Source of the DNA: Jatrophihabitans endophyticus
Lineage (GTDB): Bacteria; Actinomycetota; Actinomycetes; Mycobacteriales; Jatrophihabitantaceae
Length of the DNA stretch: 64,000 nucleotides
Direction: 5' to 3'
NCBI RefSeq assembly: GCF_900129455.1
Contig: NZ_FQVU01000001.1
Span: forward strand, 682,001 to 746,000
The position numbers and the translations under genes are program-made. Position 1 is the first letter of the stretch; each line of letters starts with the position of its first letter. Below the pieces are notes generated by a model. That model was not told where the DNA came from. It saw only the letters and a list, made by a program, of their open reading frames with translations, and searched no databases. This document shows positions 24,851 to 34,155 of the stretch, piece by piece.

Positions 24851-26914
24851 GTGACCGCGATCCGGCCCGTCGCAGCCGCCCGTCCCGAAGCCCCGGCCGC
24901 CACCCCACCCCGCCGCACCCCGGCGCGGGTCCGGCGCGACCTCGAGGGCCTGCGGGCCGTCGCCGTCCTCGGCGTCGTCGCGTTCCACGTCCACCCGTCC
25001 TGGCTGCCCGGCGGCTTCGCGGGCGTGGACGTCTTCTTCGTCCTCAGCGGGTTCCTCATCACCGGCCTGCTGCTGGCCGAGCTGCGCACGACCGGGCGCA
25101 TCGACCTGCGGGCGTTCTGGGGGCGCCGCGCGCGGCGGCTGCTGCCGGCGTCGGCGCTCGTCGCCGTGCTGACGATGCTCGCCTCGCTACTGCTCGTCGA
25201 CTCCATCGACGCGGCGCGGTTCGCCGAGGACGGCGTCTGGGTGGCGCTGTTCAGCGTCAACTGGCACTACGCCGACGAGCGGACGAGCTACTTCGCCGAC
25301 AACGGCGCGACCCCGTTCACCCACTACTGGTCGCTCGGCCTGGAGGAGCAGTTCTACCTGGTCTGGCCGGTGCTGCTGCTCGGCCTGGGCCTGCTCGTCG
25401 CGCGCCGCCGGACGCGCGCGGTGGGGGTGCTCGCCGCCGCCGTGGCCGGTGGCTCCTTCGTGCTCGCCGTGTCGCTCACCACCACCTCGCAGCCCTACGC
25501 GTACTTCGCCACGTACTCGCGGGTCTGGCAGCTGGCGCTCGGGGCGCTGCTCGCCGTCGCCGCGACGCGCCTGACACCGCCCCGTCGCGCCGCGCTGGCC
25601 GCGCGCTGGGCGGGAACCGCCGCGGTGGTCGGCTTCTACCTGCTCGCCGCGCCGGACGCCGACAGCTACTACCCCGGCTGGTACGCACTGGTCCCCACGC
25701 TCGGCGCCGCGCTCGTCATCGCCGGCGGCCTGCCCGGCCCGGCCGCCGCCCGCGCGGCGCGCGACCCGCTGCTCACAGCGCTGTGTTCCCGGCCGGCGCA
25801 GCTCCTCGGTCGCTATTCCTACGGCTGGTACCTGTGGCACTGGCCGCCCCTCGTGCTCGTGCCGCTCTGGCACGGTCACCCGCTGTCGGCCCGCTCGGCC
25901 GTGGCGCTCGCACTGCTCTCGCTGCTGCTCGCCGCCGTCGGCTACCACCTCGTCGAACACCCGGTGCGGGCGACGCCGCGGCTCGTCGCACACCGCGGCC
26001 GGTCGCTCGCCCTCGGTGCCGTCCTCGTCGTCGTCGGCGCGAGCGTGGCCGTGGCGGTCGGTGCCGCGGCCGACCACCGCACCGACACCGCGCGGGTCAC
26101 CGACGCGTCCGGTCGCGTCCTCGTCCCGCAGCCGGGCACGGCCGCTGCCGAGATCCCGCAGCCGACGCGGGACGGCTGCGAGGTGGGCATGCGCGCGAAC
26201 GCGCTGTCCGGCGAGTGCCGCTACCTGCCCGACCGCGGTCGCGGCGACGTCGTGCTGGTCGGCGACTCGCACGCCGCGCAGTGGTTCGGCGCCGTGCGCG
26301 ACGTCGCACGCTCCCGCGACTGGGGCCTGCGCGTCTGGACGCGCGCGTCGTGCCCGCTGGCCGAGGTCACCAAGATGATCGACGGCGCCCCGTCGGCCTC
26401 GTGCAACCGGTGGCGCGACGACGTCATGCGCCGCCTCGTCGCCGCCCGCCCGAGCCTCGTCGTCGTGGCGGGCTACGTCAGCAAGATCCCGTCGCTCTAC
26501 GACCCACGGACGCGCGGTCTCGTCGGCGGCAACGGCGCCCGGGCCCTCTACGAGACCGGTCTCGTCCGGCAGCTGCAGCGTCTGCGCGGAGCCGGCAGCC
26601 GGGTGCTGGTCATCCGCGACAACCCGTCGTTCGACGAGCGCGTGCCCACGTGCGTGCTGAGCCACGCGCGAAAGCTGAGTAAATGCGCGGAGACGCGCAA
26701 ACACGCGTTGCGCAGCGCGTCGGACCTGCACGCCGCGCGACGCGTACCCGGCGTCGACGTGCTGGACCTGACCACCACGTACTGTCCGGGCGGCCACTGC
26801 CCGGCGACGCTCGACGGCACCCTCGCCTACCGCGACGACAACCACCTGACCCTCGAGATGATCGACCGGCTCCGGCCGGCTCTGCGCGGGGCGCTCACGC
26901 GGGCGATGGCCTGA
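24851..26914 (+). CDS. Acyltransferase-3/SGNH membrane protein (OafA-like)
   Basis: A 687-residue inner-membrane protein that should O-acetylate a cell-surface glycan. RDLEGLRAVAVLGVVAFHVH opens the acyltransferase-3 domain, with the conserved His; GVDVFFVLSGFLITGLLL, WSLGLEEQFYLVWPVLLLG and YSYGWYLWHWPPLVL are its membrane helices (about residues 30-375). After a final helix, an extracytoplasmic SGNH domain has the Ser in VVLVGDSHAAQWFGAV and the Asp-His pair in YRDDNHLTLEM. GTG 24851 is chosen; an in-frame TTG at 24815 would add 12 residues. It appears to be a single-gene unit. Confidence 0.92.
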   Translation: MTAIRPVAAARPEAPAATPPRRTPARVRRDLEGLRAVAVLGVVAFHVHPSWLPGGFAGVDVFFVLSGFLITGLLLAELRTTGRIDLRAFWGRRARRLLPASALVAVLTMLASLLLVDSIDAARFAEDGVWVALFSVNWHYADERTSYFADNGATPFTHYWSLGLEEQFYLVWPVLLLGLGLLVARRRTRAVGVLAAAVAGGSFVLAVSLTTTSQPYAYFATYSRVWQLALGALLAVAATRLTPPRRAALAARWAGTAAVVGFYLLAAPDADSYYPGWYALVPTLGAALVIAGGLPGPAAARAARDPLLTALCSRPAQLLGRYSYGWYLWHWPPLVLVPLWHGHPLSARSAVALALLSLLLAAVGYHLVEHPVRATPRLVAHRGRSLALGAVLVVVGASVAVAVGAAADHRTDTARVTDASGRVLVPQPGTAAAEIPQPTRDGCEVGMRANALSGECRYLPDRGRGDVVLVGDSHAAQWFGAVRDVARSRDWGLRVWTRASCPLAEVTKMIDGAPSASCNRWRDDVMRRLVAARPSLVVVAGYVSKIPSLYDPRTRGLVGGNGARALYETGLVRQLQRLRGAGSRVLVIRDNPSFDERVPTCVLSHARKLSKCAETRKHALRSASDLHAARRVPGVDVLDLTTTYCPGGHCPATLDGTLAYRDDNHLTLEMIDRLRPALRGALTRAMA

Positions 26915-26945
26915 CACCGCGTGGGGGCGACGGCGGCGGACGGCC

Positions 26946-28169
26946 TCACAGCTGTCCGTGGTTGGGCGGCAGCACCCCGTCGAGCAGGTAGGCGCCCACG
27001 TGGTGGTACTTCCAGTCGACGGGGTCGTGCGCCGAGTGCGTGCGCGCGTTGCGCCAGTGCCGGCCGAGGTCGTACTTCTCGTCGGTGGCCGAGGCACCCG
27101 ACAGCGAGAACAGCTCGGACGACACCTCGACGGCGACCTCGGACGCGAACGCCTTGGCCTGCGCCACCGCGACCGAGCCGCGGGCCGCGTCGTCGGCGGA
27201 CGTCGGCGTCAACCCGATCCCCTCCAGCGTGGCGGCCGCGCGGGCCACGAGCGACTCGGCCGCGGCCACCCTCGTGGCCATGACGCCGAAGCGGTGGACG
27301 ACGTGTGGGTCGTCGGCGGCCCGGGTCGCCCAGCCCCGCTGCGCCGCCTCGAAGAACGGCCGCGCCTTCTCGGTGACGAACCACCGGGCGTCGCGCAGCA
27401 CGCCGGCGGCGATGCCGGCCTCGATCGAGGCGTGGTAGAGCTGGGCGCGGGCACCGAGCTGCTGCGGCCCCTCGAAGCAGCGCCAGTACGGCAGCACGAG
27501 CTCCGGGTCGACGGCGACGTCCGCGAGCAGGACGCTGCCCGACACGGTCGCCCGCTGCCCCAGGGTGTCCCAGTCGGTGTCGAGCGTGACGCCCGCCGCC
27601 TCGCGTTCCACGAACGCGACGACCAGCCGGTCGTTCTCGTCCAGGGCCGAGACCGCGATCCAGTGCGCGGTGAGCGCACCGGTCGCGTAGTACTTGCGGC
27701 CGGACAGCCTGCCCGCGGTGAGCCGCGTCCGCAGCGCCTGGGCGTCGCCGCCGCCGCGTTCGGCGAGCGCGTTCGCGATCCGCCGCCCGGCCAGCACCTC
27801 GGCCGCCAGCCGGCGCCGCGCACCCTCGGCCGCGTACGCGATGAGCACGTCGAGGAACAGGTAGTGACCCTGCGGCGCCTGCGCGATCGCCGGATCGACC
27901 GCGGCGACCGTGCGGCACACCTGCGAGAGCACGGCAGGCCCGAGCCCCGCGCCACCGTCGGCGACCGGCAGCGTGATCGCGAGCAGCCCGGACGCGTCGT
28001 AGGCCGCGAGCTCGGCGACGGGTACGCGCGCGGCGCCGGCACGATCGCGGGTCACCACACCGTCGGCGATGCCCGCCGCGTAGGCCTCGGCGGCCGCCAC
28101 GGCGGCGGCGGCGTCGCGCAGCACGGGCGGCGGACCCACGGTCACCGGCGCCGCTTCGCGCGTCGTCAT
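26946..28169 (-). CDS. Acyl-CoA dehydrogenase-like monooxygenase (SfnB/DszC type)
   Basis: A 407-residue flavoenzyme of the acyl-CoA dehydrogenase fold. ITLPVADGGAGLGPAVLSQV, LSGRKYYATGALTAHWIAVS and DTDWDTLGQRATVSGSVLL are the SfnB/DszC pattern. The C-terminal YDLGRHWRNARTHSAHDPV is the signature of sulfur-acquisition members, which use FMNH2 to oxygenate sulfones or dibenzothiophene-like compounds. It is the last gene of the sulfur operon, overlapping the SsuD-like stop by 4 bases. Confidence 0.88.
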   Translation of the reverse strand: MTTREAAPVTVGPPPVLRDAAAAVAAAEAYAAGIADGVVTRDRAGAARVPVAELAAYDASGLLAITLPVADGGAGLGPAVLSQVCRTVAAVDPAIAQAPQGHYLFLDVLIAYAAEGARRRLAAEVLAGRRIANALAERGGGDAQALRTRLTAGRLSGRKYYATGALTAHWIAVSALDENDRLVVAFVEREAAGVTLDTDWDTLGQRATVSGSVLLADVAVDPELVLPYWRCFEGPQQLGARAQLYHASIEAGIAAGVLRDARWFVTEKARPFFEAAQRGWATRAADDPHVVHRFGVMATRVAAAESLVARAAATLEGIGLTPTSADDAARGSVAVAQAKAFASEVAVEVSSELFSLSGASATDEKYDLGRHWRNARTHSAHDPVDWKYHHVGAYLLDGVLPPNHGQL

Positions 28170-29302
28170 GCGTCCACCGTGACCGGCGCGACCGGGTTCG
28201 GGTCCGTCGCCAGCAGACCGCGGCGGCGCAGCACCGGCAGCAGCCCCTCGCCGACGCGGTACGCCTCCTCCAGGTGCGGATAGCCCGAGAGGACGAACTC
28301 CTCGAGCCCCAGTGCGTGGTACTCCGCGATGCGGTCGGCGACCTCCTCGTGGCTGCCGACCAGCGCGGTACCGGCGCCCCCACGGACGAGACCCACGCCG
28401 GCCCAGAGATTCGGATAGACCTCGAGCCCGTCCGTGCGGCCGTGATGCAGCGCGACCATGCGGGCCTGCCCGACGGACTGCGAGGCCCGCTGCACCCGCT
28501 GGGCCCGCTCGATCTGCTCGGGGGTGAGCCCGTCGACCAGACGCTGCGCCTCGCCCCACGCCTCGGCCGCGGTGTCGCGGGTGATCACGTGCAACCGGAT
28601 GCCCAAGCGGATGCGGCGCCCGGCCGCGCGGCGCCGCACCGCGGCGATCTTCTCCGCCACCTGCGCGGGCGGTTCGCCCCAGGTCAGGTAGACGTCGGCG
28701 TGACGCGCGGCGACGTCGATCGCCTCCGGCGACGAACCGCCGAGGTAGATGTCGGGACGGACGGCGTGCGGCACGATCCGCGCGTCCCGGACGTCGACGT
28801 GGCGGCCCCGGAAGGTGACCGGCTCGCCCGTCCACAGTTCGTGGAAGACGTGCAGCTCCTCGTCGGCGCGGGCGTAGCGCTCGGCCTTGGTCAGGTGATC
28901 GCCGAAGCGTTGCTGCTCGACGTCGTCGCCGCCGGTCACGACGTTGAGCAGCAGCCGACCGCCGGTCAGGCGCTGATAGGTGGCCGCCATCTGCGCCGTC
29001 AGGGTCGGTGAGACCAGGCCGGGACGGAACGCGACGAGGAAGCGGAACGTGTCGGTGGCCTGCGCGAGCGCCGAGGTCACCACCCAGGCGTCCTCGCACC
29101 AGCTCGACGTCGGTGTCAGGGCGCCCACGAAGCCGTTGGCCTCTGCCGCGCGGGCCACCTGCTGCAGGTAGGCCAGGCTGGGCGCGCGTTCGCTGCTGCC
29201 CTGCTCGACGCGTGTGCCCTCCGCCCCCACCGCGTTGCCCAGGCTGAGGTCGGACCGGGAGTCGCCGTTCGTCGGCAGGAACCAGTGCGCGATGACCGCC
29301 AC
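28166..29302 (-). CDS. ssuD: FMNH2-dependent alkanesulfonate monooxygenase
   Basis: A 378-residue LLM-class enzyme. The start AVIAHWFLPTNGDSRSDL corresponds to the SsuD N-terminus; ATDTFRFLVAFRPGLVSPTL, LTGGRLLLNVVTGGDDVEQQ and DIYLGGSSPEAIDVAARHAD are family blocks. SsuD-type enzymes cleave alkanesulfonates to aldehyde and sulfite with reduced flavin. C-terminal VLSGYPHLEEAYRVGEGLLP is diagnostic. GTG 29302 starts 10 bases after the preceding stop. No flavin reductase is in the operon, so reduced FMN must come from elsewhere. Confidence 0.9.
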   Translation of the reverse strand: MAVIAHWFLPTNGDSRSDLSLGNAVGAEGTRVEQGSSERAPSLAYLQQVARAAEANGFVGALTPTSSWCEDAWVVTSALAQATDTFRFLVAFRPGLVSPTLTAQMAATYQRLTGGRLLLNVVTGGDDVEQQRFGDHLTKAERYARADEELHVFHELWTGEPVTFRGRHVDVRDARIVPHAVRPDIYLGGSSPEAIDVAARHADVYLTWGEPPAQVAEKIAAVRRRAAGRRIRLGIRLHVITRDTAAEAWGEAQRLVDGLTPEQIERAQRVQRASQSVGQARMVALHHGRTDGLEVYPNLWAGVGLVRGGAGTALVGSHEEVADRIAEYHALGLEEFVLSGYPHLEEAYRVGEGLLPVLRRRGLLATDPNPVAPVTVDA

Positions 29303-29312
29303 GGCCGCCGCC

Positions 29313-30557
29313 TCAGCCGACCCGCGCCGGCGGCGCGGGACGCGTCGAGGACAGCGTGCCGTTGACGAGGTACTCGCCGACGAGGCGTGCCTTGTAGATC
29401 GACGGGTTGTGCGACGAGACCGTGCGGGCGTTGCGCCAGTGCCGGTCCAGGGCCAGGGCGGTGTCGAGCGCGCCGGCGCTGCCCGCGTCGAAGAGCAGCC
29501 AGCCGGCCTCCCCCGCCAGTCTGGAGTTCACGACCTGGGTGGCGGCCGACTCGACGACGGCCCGCTCCAGCGCGGCATCGCGCGACTCGCCGACGGCCGC
29601 GAGGTAGGCGTCGAGAGCGGCGCCGAGCGCGAGCACCGTGGCGCGCGTGGTGAGCGCGCGGCTCGCGACCTCGCCGACGACGGCCAGCACCTGCGGGTCG
29701 TGTCTCGGCTCCGGCGCGGCGGCGAGGGGGTAGCTGCGTCGACGTCCCTTCACCAGGGCGGCCAGGTCGTCGGCGGCGCGCCGGGTGATGCCGGCCTGGG
29801 TCGCGGAGTGCACGAACTGGTAGAACGCGCCGAGGAACTCCGGCAGCGCCGGGTCGGTGTGCGGCAGCACCAGGTCGGCACGCACCGGCACCGCGTCGAA
29901 CCTCGCGGTGCCGCTGGCGGTGAGTCGCTGCCCGAAGCCGGACCAGTCGTCGACGACGGTGACGCCCGGGTCGTGACGCCGCACGACCACCTCGACGAAG
30001 CCGTCGCCGTCGGGCACCAGCACGTTGATCCAGTCCGCGAACAGGCTGCCGGTCGTGTAGTACTTGACGCCCGAGAGCCGGAGCCCGGCGCCCTCGTCGT
30101 GCAGCCACACCCCGTCGGTCAGTGCCGGTGGACCGTCACCGGCGCGTTGCGCCGCCGCCGCTCCCGGCGACGACGCGGCGGGCCCGAAGAACTCGCCGCG
30201 GCCCGCCGCGGTGAGCAGCTCGGCGGTCACCGGGTCGTCGCCGCGCTGCAGCAGGAACTCCACGAACCCCAGGTGCCCGCGCACGATCTGGGCCAGGTTG
30301 GAGTCGGCGGTCGCGACCTCCACCAGCAGGGCGCCGAGATCGGCGACGTGCCCCTCCGCGCCGCCGAAGCGGCGCGGCACGCGCACCCGACCGATGCCGG
30401 TGGCGAGCAGGTCGGCCACCAGCTCGGCGAAGACCTCGGCGACGACGGGATCGCCGGCGCCGTGTTCGCGCTCGCGGGCGACGGCGTCGGTGCGGGCACG
30501 CTGCGCGAAGGCCCGGACGGCGGCCTGCACCTCGGTCAGGGCGGACGGTTCGCTCAT
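29313..30557 (-). CDS. Acyl-CoA dehydrogenase-like monooxygenase (DszC type)
   Basis: A 414-residue paralogue-like companion of the 26946-28169 gene. It shows RVPRRFGGAEGHVADLGALL, LAQIVRGHLGFVEFLLQRGD, LSGVKYYTTGSLFADWINVL, VVDDWSGFGQRLTASGT and, near the end, LDRHWRNARTVSSHNPSIYK. These fit DszC-type flavin monooxygenases acting on organosulfur substrates. Two divergent copies in one operon suggest two substrates or two successive steps. Its ATG overlaps the ATPase stop. Confidence 0.87.
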   Translation of the reverse strand: MSEPSALTEVQAAVRAFAQRARTDAVAREREHGAGDPVVAEVFAELVADLLATGIGRVRVPRRFGGAEGHVADLGALLVEVATADSNLAQIVRGHLGFVEFLLQRGDDPVTAELLTAAGRGEFFGPAASSPGAAAAQRAGDGPPALTDGVWLHDEGAGLRLSGVKYYTTGSLFADWINVLVPDGDGFVEVVVRRHDPGVTVVDDWSGFGQRLTASGTARFDAVPVRADLVLPHTDPALPEFLGAFYQFVHSATQAGITRRAADDLAALVKGRRRSYPLAAAPEPRHDPQVLAVVGEVASRALTTRATVLALGAALDAYLAAVGESRDAALERAVVESAATQVVNSRLAGEAGWLLFDAGSAGALDTALALDRHWRNARTVSSHNPSIYKARLVGEYLVNGTLSSTRPAPPARVG

Positions 30558-32281
30558 CGGTGCGACGACACCGCCTCGCGCAGCGCGGCGTACTCGAGCC
30601 GCGGCAGCGACTCCAGCAACGTGCGGGTGTAGGGCTGCTGCGGGTCCGTGAAGATCTGGTCCGCGGTGCCCTGCTCGACGGCGAAGCCGTTCTCCATGAC
30701 GAGGACGCGGTCGCTCATGTGGTGGATGACTCCCAGGTCGTGCGAGATGAACAGGTAGCTGACGTCGAGCTGGCGCTGCAGGTCGGCGAGGAGGTCGAGG
30801 ATCTGCGCCTGCACCGACACGTCCAGCGCCGACACCGCCTCGTCGAGGACGATCACCTCGGGGTTCGTCGCGATGGCGCGCGCGATGGCGACCCGTTGCC
30901 GCTGCCCGCCCGACAGCCGCAGCGGCCACGCGTCGAGGTGCTCCTCCCCCAGCCCGACGGCCCGCAGCAGGTCGACGGCGCGCCCACGCGCCCGGCCGGC
31001 GTGCACCGGATCGCCGAGCTCGATCGCGTCGGTGAGGATGCGCGAGACGCGCCAGCGCGGGTCGAACGAGCTGAGCGGGTCCTGGTACACCACCGAGATC
31101 CGCCGTCGCGCCGCCCGGCGCTGCGCGGGCGTGGCCGCGCTCCACGGTCGGCCGAGGAAGCTGACGTCGCCGCTGTCGGGCGTCTCCAGCGACAACGCGA
31201 TGCGCGCGAGCGTGCTCTTTCCCGACCCGGACTCCCCGACCATGCCGAGGGTCTCGCCGCGGTCGAGACGGAACGACACCCCGTTGACCACCGTCCGCCG
31301 CACCTTGTCCGGGCCCACGAAGCTCTTCACGACGTCGCGCCCCTCGAGCAGCACCGCGCCGTCGTCCGACCCCGCGTCGCGGCTCGCGGGGAACAGTTCG
31401 CGGGCCGACACCTGCGCGGTGCCGGACAACCGGGTGCCCTTCGTGTGCTCGCTCGGTACGGCGTCGATCAGCTGCTGCGTGTACGCGTGCTGCGGGTCGC
31501 GCAACACCGTCGTGGCGGGCCCGGACTCGACGATCCGGCCGCCCTGCATGACCAGGATGTGATCGGCGAGCTTGGCCACGACCGCCAGGTCGTGGCTGAT
31601 GAGCACGACACTGGTGCCGTCGGCGAGCATCCGCTTGAGGACGTCGAGCACCTGCGCCTGCACCGTCACGTCGAGGGCGGTGGTGGGCTCGTCGGCGATC
31701 ACGATCTCGGGGTCGAGCGCGATGGCCGACGCGATCAGCGCGCGCTGCCGCAGGCCACCGGACAGCTCGCCCGGACGCTGCCGGGCCCGCATCGCGGGCT
31801 CGGGCACCCCGACGCGGCCGAGGAGCTCCAGCACCCGCCGGCCGCGGGTCGACCGGTTGCCCTGCCGGTGCAGCCGCAGCGCCTCGGCGACCTCCTTGCC
31901 CACCGGGCGCAGCGGGTCCAGCGACACGAGCGCGTCCTGCAGGATGTAGCCGATGCGCCGGCCGCGCACCCGACGCCACCAGGAGTCCGAGCGTCCGAGC
32001 AGCGTCTCGCCGTGCAGTGCGAGGGTCGTGGCCGAGACGTCGGCGGTGTCCCCCGCCAGGCCGAGGACGGTGCGCGCGGTGACGCTCTTGCCCGAGCCGG
32101 ACTCGCCGACGAGCGCGACGCACTGACCGGCGAGCAGCTCGAAGCCGACGTCCTTCACGACGTGGTGACGGCCGCCGCGGCCGTCCGCGAACGACACGTC
32201 GAGGCCCTCGACCTCGAGCACGCGCTCGCCGAGGACGGCGCCCTCACGGTTGCGGGCGCCCTTCGGGGTCACGGTCGTCAC
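30554..32281 (-). CDS. ABC transporter with two fused ATPase domains (DppDF-like)
   Basis: A 575-residue cytoplasmic protein with two nucleotide-binding domains in tandem. Domain 1 (about residues 20-270) has Walker A GESGSGKSVTAR, signature LSGGLRQRALIASAIALDP and Walker B IVIADEPTTALD. Domain 2 (about 310-560) has GESGSGKSTLAR, LSGGQRQRVAIARAIA and VIVLDEAVSALD, where the second domain carries EAVSALD instead of the usual EPTSALD. The peptide/opine/nickel (oligopeptide-type) family normally encodes these as two proteins; fusions are known. It energises the adjacent permeases. GTG 32281 overlaps the permease stop. Confidence 0.93.
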   Translation of the reverse strand: MTTVTPKGARNREGAVLGERVLEVEGLDVSFADGRGGRHHVVKDVGFELLAGQCVALVGESGSGKSVTARTVLGLAGDTADVSATTLALHGETLLGRSDSWWRRVRGRRIGYILQDALVSLDPLRPVGKEVAEALRLHRQGNRSTRGRRVLELLGRVGVPEPAMRARQRPGELSGGLRQRALIASAIALDPEIVIADEPTTALDVTVQAQVLDVLKRMLADGTSVVLISHDLAVVAKLADHILVMQGGRIVESGPATTVLRDPQHAYTQQLIDAVPSEHTKGTRLSGTAQVSARELFPASRDAGSDDGAVLLEGRDVVKSFVGPDKVRRTVVNGVSFRLDRGETLGMVGESGSGKSTLARIALSLETPDSGDVSFLGRPWSAATPAQRRAARRRISVVYQDPLSSFDPRWRVSRILTDAIELGDPVHAGRARGRAVDLLRAVGLGEEHLDAWPLRLSGGQRQRVAIARAIATNPEVIVLDEAVSALDVSVQAQILDLLADLQRQLDVSYLFISHDLGVIHHMSDRVLVMENGFAVEQGTADQIFTDPQQPYTRTLLESLPRLEYAALREAVSSHR

Positions 32282-33141
32282 AGCCGACCTCCTTCCACCA
32301 CGTCCTGCAGGTGCCGGCCGATCAGCGTGAACGACAGGGCGACGAGGACGATGGCGATGCCGGGGAAGATCTCGAGCCACCACGCCACGGTGATGTTGGC
32401 GCGGCCGTCGCTGAGCAGCAGGCCCCACTCCGGCGACGGCGGCGCGACGCCGAGACCGAGGAACGACAGGCCCGAGGCCCACACGATGGACGTCCCGATG
32501 CCGAGGGCGACGAGCGCGACGAGCGGCCGGAAGGCGTTCGGGGCGATGTGCTGGACGAGGATCGTGCGCCGCGAGTGCCCGAGCGCGCGGGCCGCCTCGA
32601 CATACGCGGAGCCCTTCACGCTGAGCGTCTGGGCCCGGATGAGCCGGGCGTACCCCGGGGCGGTGCTGATGCCGACCGCCACGATGAGGCTGGTGGCGGA
32701 CGGGCCGAGCAGCGCGACGAACAGCAGTCCGAGCAGCAGGGTGGGGAACGCGAGCAGCACCTCGAGGACGCGGTTCACCGGCTGCGCGAGCCATCGCGGA
32801 CCGAGCCCCGACGCGAAGCCGAGCACGACCGCGACGGCGAGGCCGAGAGCCATGACGCCGAGCCCGATCAGCAGCGAGGGGCGGGTGCCGTAGACGATGC
32901 GGCTGTACACGTCACGGCCGACCGCGTCGGTGCCGAGCCAATGGCTCCCCGACGGCGCCTGCAGCGTGCTGAGGATGTCGGCGTGGCTCGGGTCGTGCGT
33001 CGCGAGCAGCGCCGGCCACACGATCGCCAGCACGAAGAACAGCACGACCAGGCCGGAGCCGATCACCGACGCCGGGACGCGCGCGGGCCGACCCCGGCGG
33101 CGCACCGGGCGGGCGAGCAGCTCGGTCGTGGGGACGCTCAC
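32278..33141 (-). CDS. ABC transporter permease (DppC-like)
   Basis: A 287-residue permease with an N-terminal helix (VIGSGLVVLFFVLAIVWPAL), a short periplasmic part LGTDAVGRDVYSRIVYGTRP that is the DppC hallmark, then about five more helices. The EAA-type coupling loop is YVEAARALGHSRRTILVQHI. FLGLGVAPPSPEWGLLLSDG is also typical. It pairs with the downstream-transcribed ATPase and the preceding DppB-like permease via 4-base overlaps. Confidence 0.93.
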   Translation of the reverse strand: MSVPTTELLARPVRRRGRPARVPASVIGSGLVVLFFVLAIVWPALLATHDPSHADILSTLQAPSGSHWLGTDAVGRDVYSRIVYGTRPSLLIGLGVMALGLAVAVVLGFASGLGPRWLAQPVNRVLEVLLAFPTLLLGLLFVALLGPSATSLIVAVGISTAPGYARLIRAQTLSVKGSAYVEAARALGHSRRTILVQHIAPNAFRPLVALVALGIGTSIVWASGLSFLGLGVAPPSPEWGLLLSDGRANITVAWWLEIFPGIAIVLVALSFTLIGRHLQDVVEGGRL

Positions 33142-34154
33142 AGCGCGCCCCGCAGCCGAGGGTCGACGAGCGCGTAGACGACGTCCACGAGCAGGTTGAT
33201 CACCACGTAGAGCAGGCTGATCAGGATCACGATCCCCGACACCACGGCGAAGTCCTTCTGGCTGACCGCCGTGACCAGGACGGCCCCGAGACCGGGGCGG
33301 GCGTACACCGTCTCGACCAGCACCGCACCCGAGAGCAGCGAACCCATGGCCCACCCCGACAGCGTGATGCCGGGGATCAGGGCGTGACGCAACACGTGCC
33401 GCGCCCGCACCGCGAGGTCGCTCATCCCCCGGGCCCGGGCCGAGACGGCGAACGGCTCGCGGATCGCCCGGTCGAACTCCGAACGCGTCGCCTGCCCGAG
33501 GAAGCCGGCGAGCGGGATCGCCAGGGTGGCGACGGGCAGCACCGTCCCGGTGAGCGACGTGCCGCCGATGACCGGGAACCAGCCCAGCTGCGCCGCGAAG
33601 ACGATGAGCAGCAGGATGCCGACCCAGTACTGCGGCAGCCCGGCCGAGATCGTCTCCACCGCCGAGCCGAGCGAGCGCAGCCGCACGCTGCGCCCGGCGG
33701 TCAGCAGCGTCCACCCGACGGTGAGCAGCCACGCCAGTACGAGCGCGGCCAGCGCGAGCGTGAACGTCGGCGCGATCTGCTCGCCGATGATCGTCGAGAC
33801 CGGCCGGTCGGACTGGTAGGAGATCCCGAGGTCGCCGTGCAGCAGGTCGCCGAGGTAGCGGACGTACTGCACGACGACCGACCGGTCGAACCCGAACTCG
33901 TGGTTGATCGGCGCGAGCTCGGCGGCGGAGCGCGGGATCTGTTGCCCGGACCGCACGTTGAGCAGGATCGTCGCGCGGTCGCCGGGCAGGACGGCGAGCA
34001 CGACGAAGGTCACCGTGACCGTGCCCCACAGCACGAAGACCGCCGACGCCAGCTTGGACGCCACGAGACGCACACCGAGTCGGCCGGAGCGCCCGACGGG
34101 GGCGTCCCCCGCGGGCAACGCCTCCGTCAGCGTCGGCTTGTCGATGACGGACAT
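33138..34154 (-). CDS. ABC transporter permease (DppB-like)
   Basis: A 338-residue permease. After a soluble N-terminus, the first helix region ASAVFVLWGTVTVTFVVLAV precedes a periplasmic loop with FGFDRSVVVQYVRYLGDLLH and GDLGISYQSDRPV, the DppB signature. The coupling loop is FAVSARARGMSDLAVRARHVL, and the end, VYALVDPRLRGAL, is conserved. ATG 34154 lies 1 base after the binding-protein stop. Substrate is set by the binding protein; operon context suggests an organosulfur compound. Confidence 0.92.
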   Translation of the reverse strand: MSVIDKPTLTEALPAGDAPVGRSGRLGVRLVASKLASAVFVLWGTVTVTFVVLAVLPGDRATILLNVRSGQQIPRSAAELAPINHEFGFDRSVVVQYVRYLGDLLHGDLGISYQSDRPVSTIIGEQIAPTFTLALAALVLAWLLTVGWTLLTAGRSVRLRSLGSAVETISAGLPQYWVGILLLIVFAAQLGWFPVIGGTSLTGTVLPVATLAIPLAGFLGQATRSEFDRAIREPFAVSARARGMSDLAVRARHVLRHALIPGITLSGWAMGSLLSGAVLVETVYARPGLGAVLVTAVSQKDFAVVSGIVILISLLYVVINLLVDVVYALVDPRLRGAL

Positions 34155-34155
34155 G

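Noticed and set aside
22144-25260. Very long open frame on the minus strand opposite hrpB
   Set aside because: GC-rich codon bias removes stops on the opposite strand; the product has no recognisable domain, while the plus strand has a complete HrpB.
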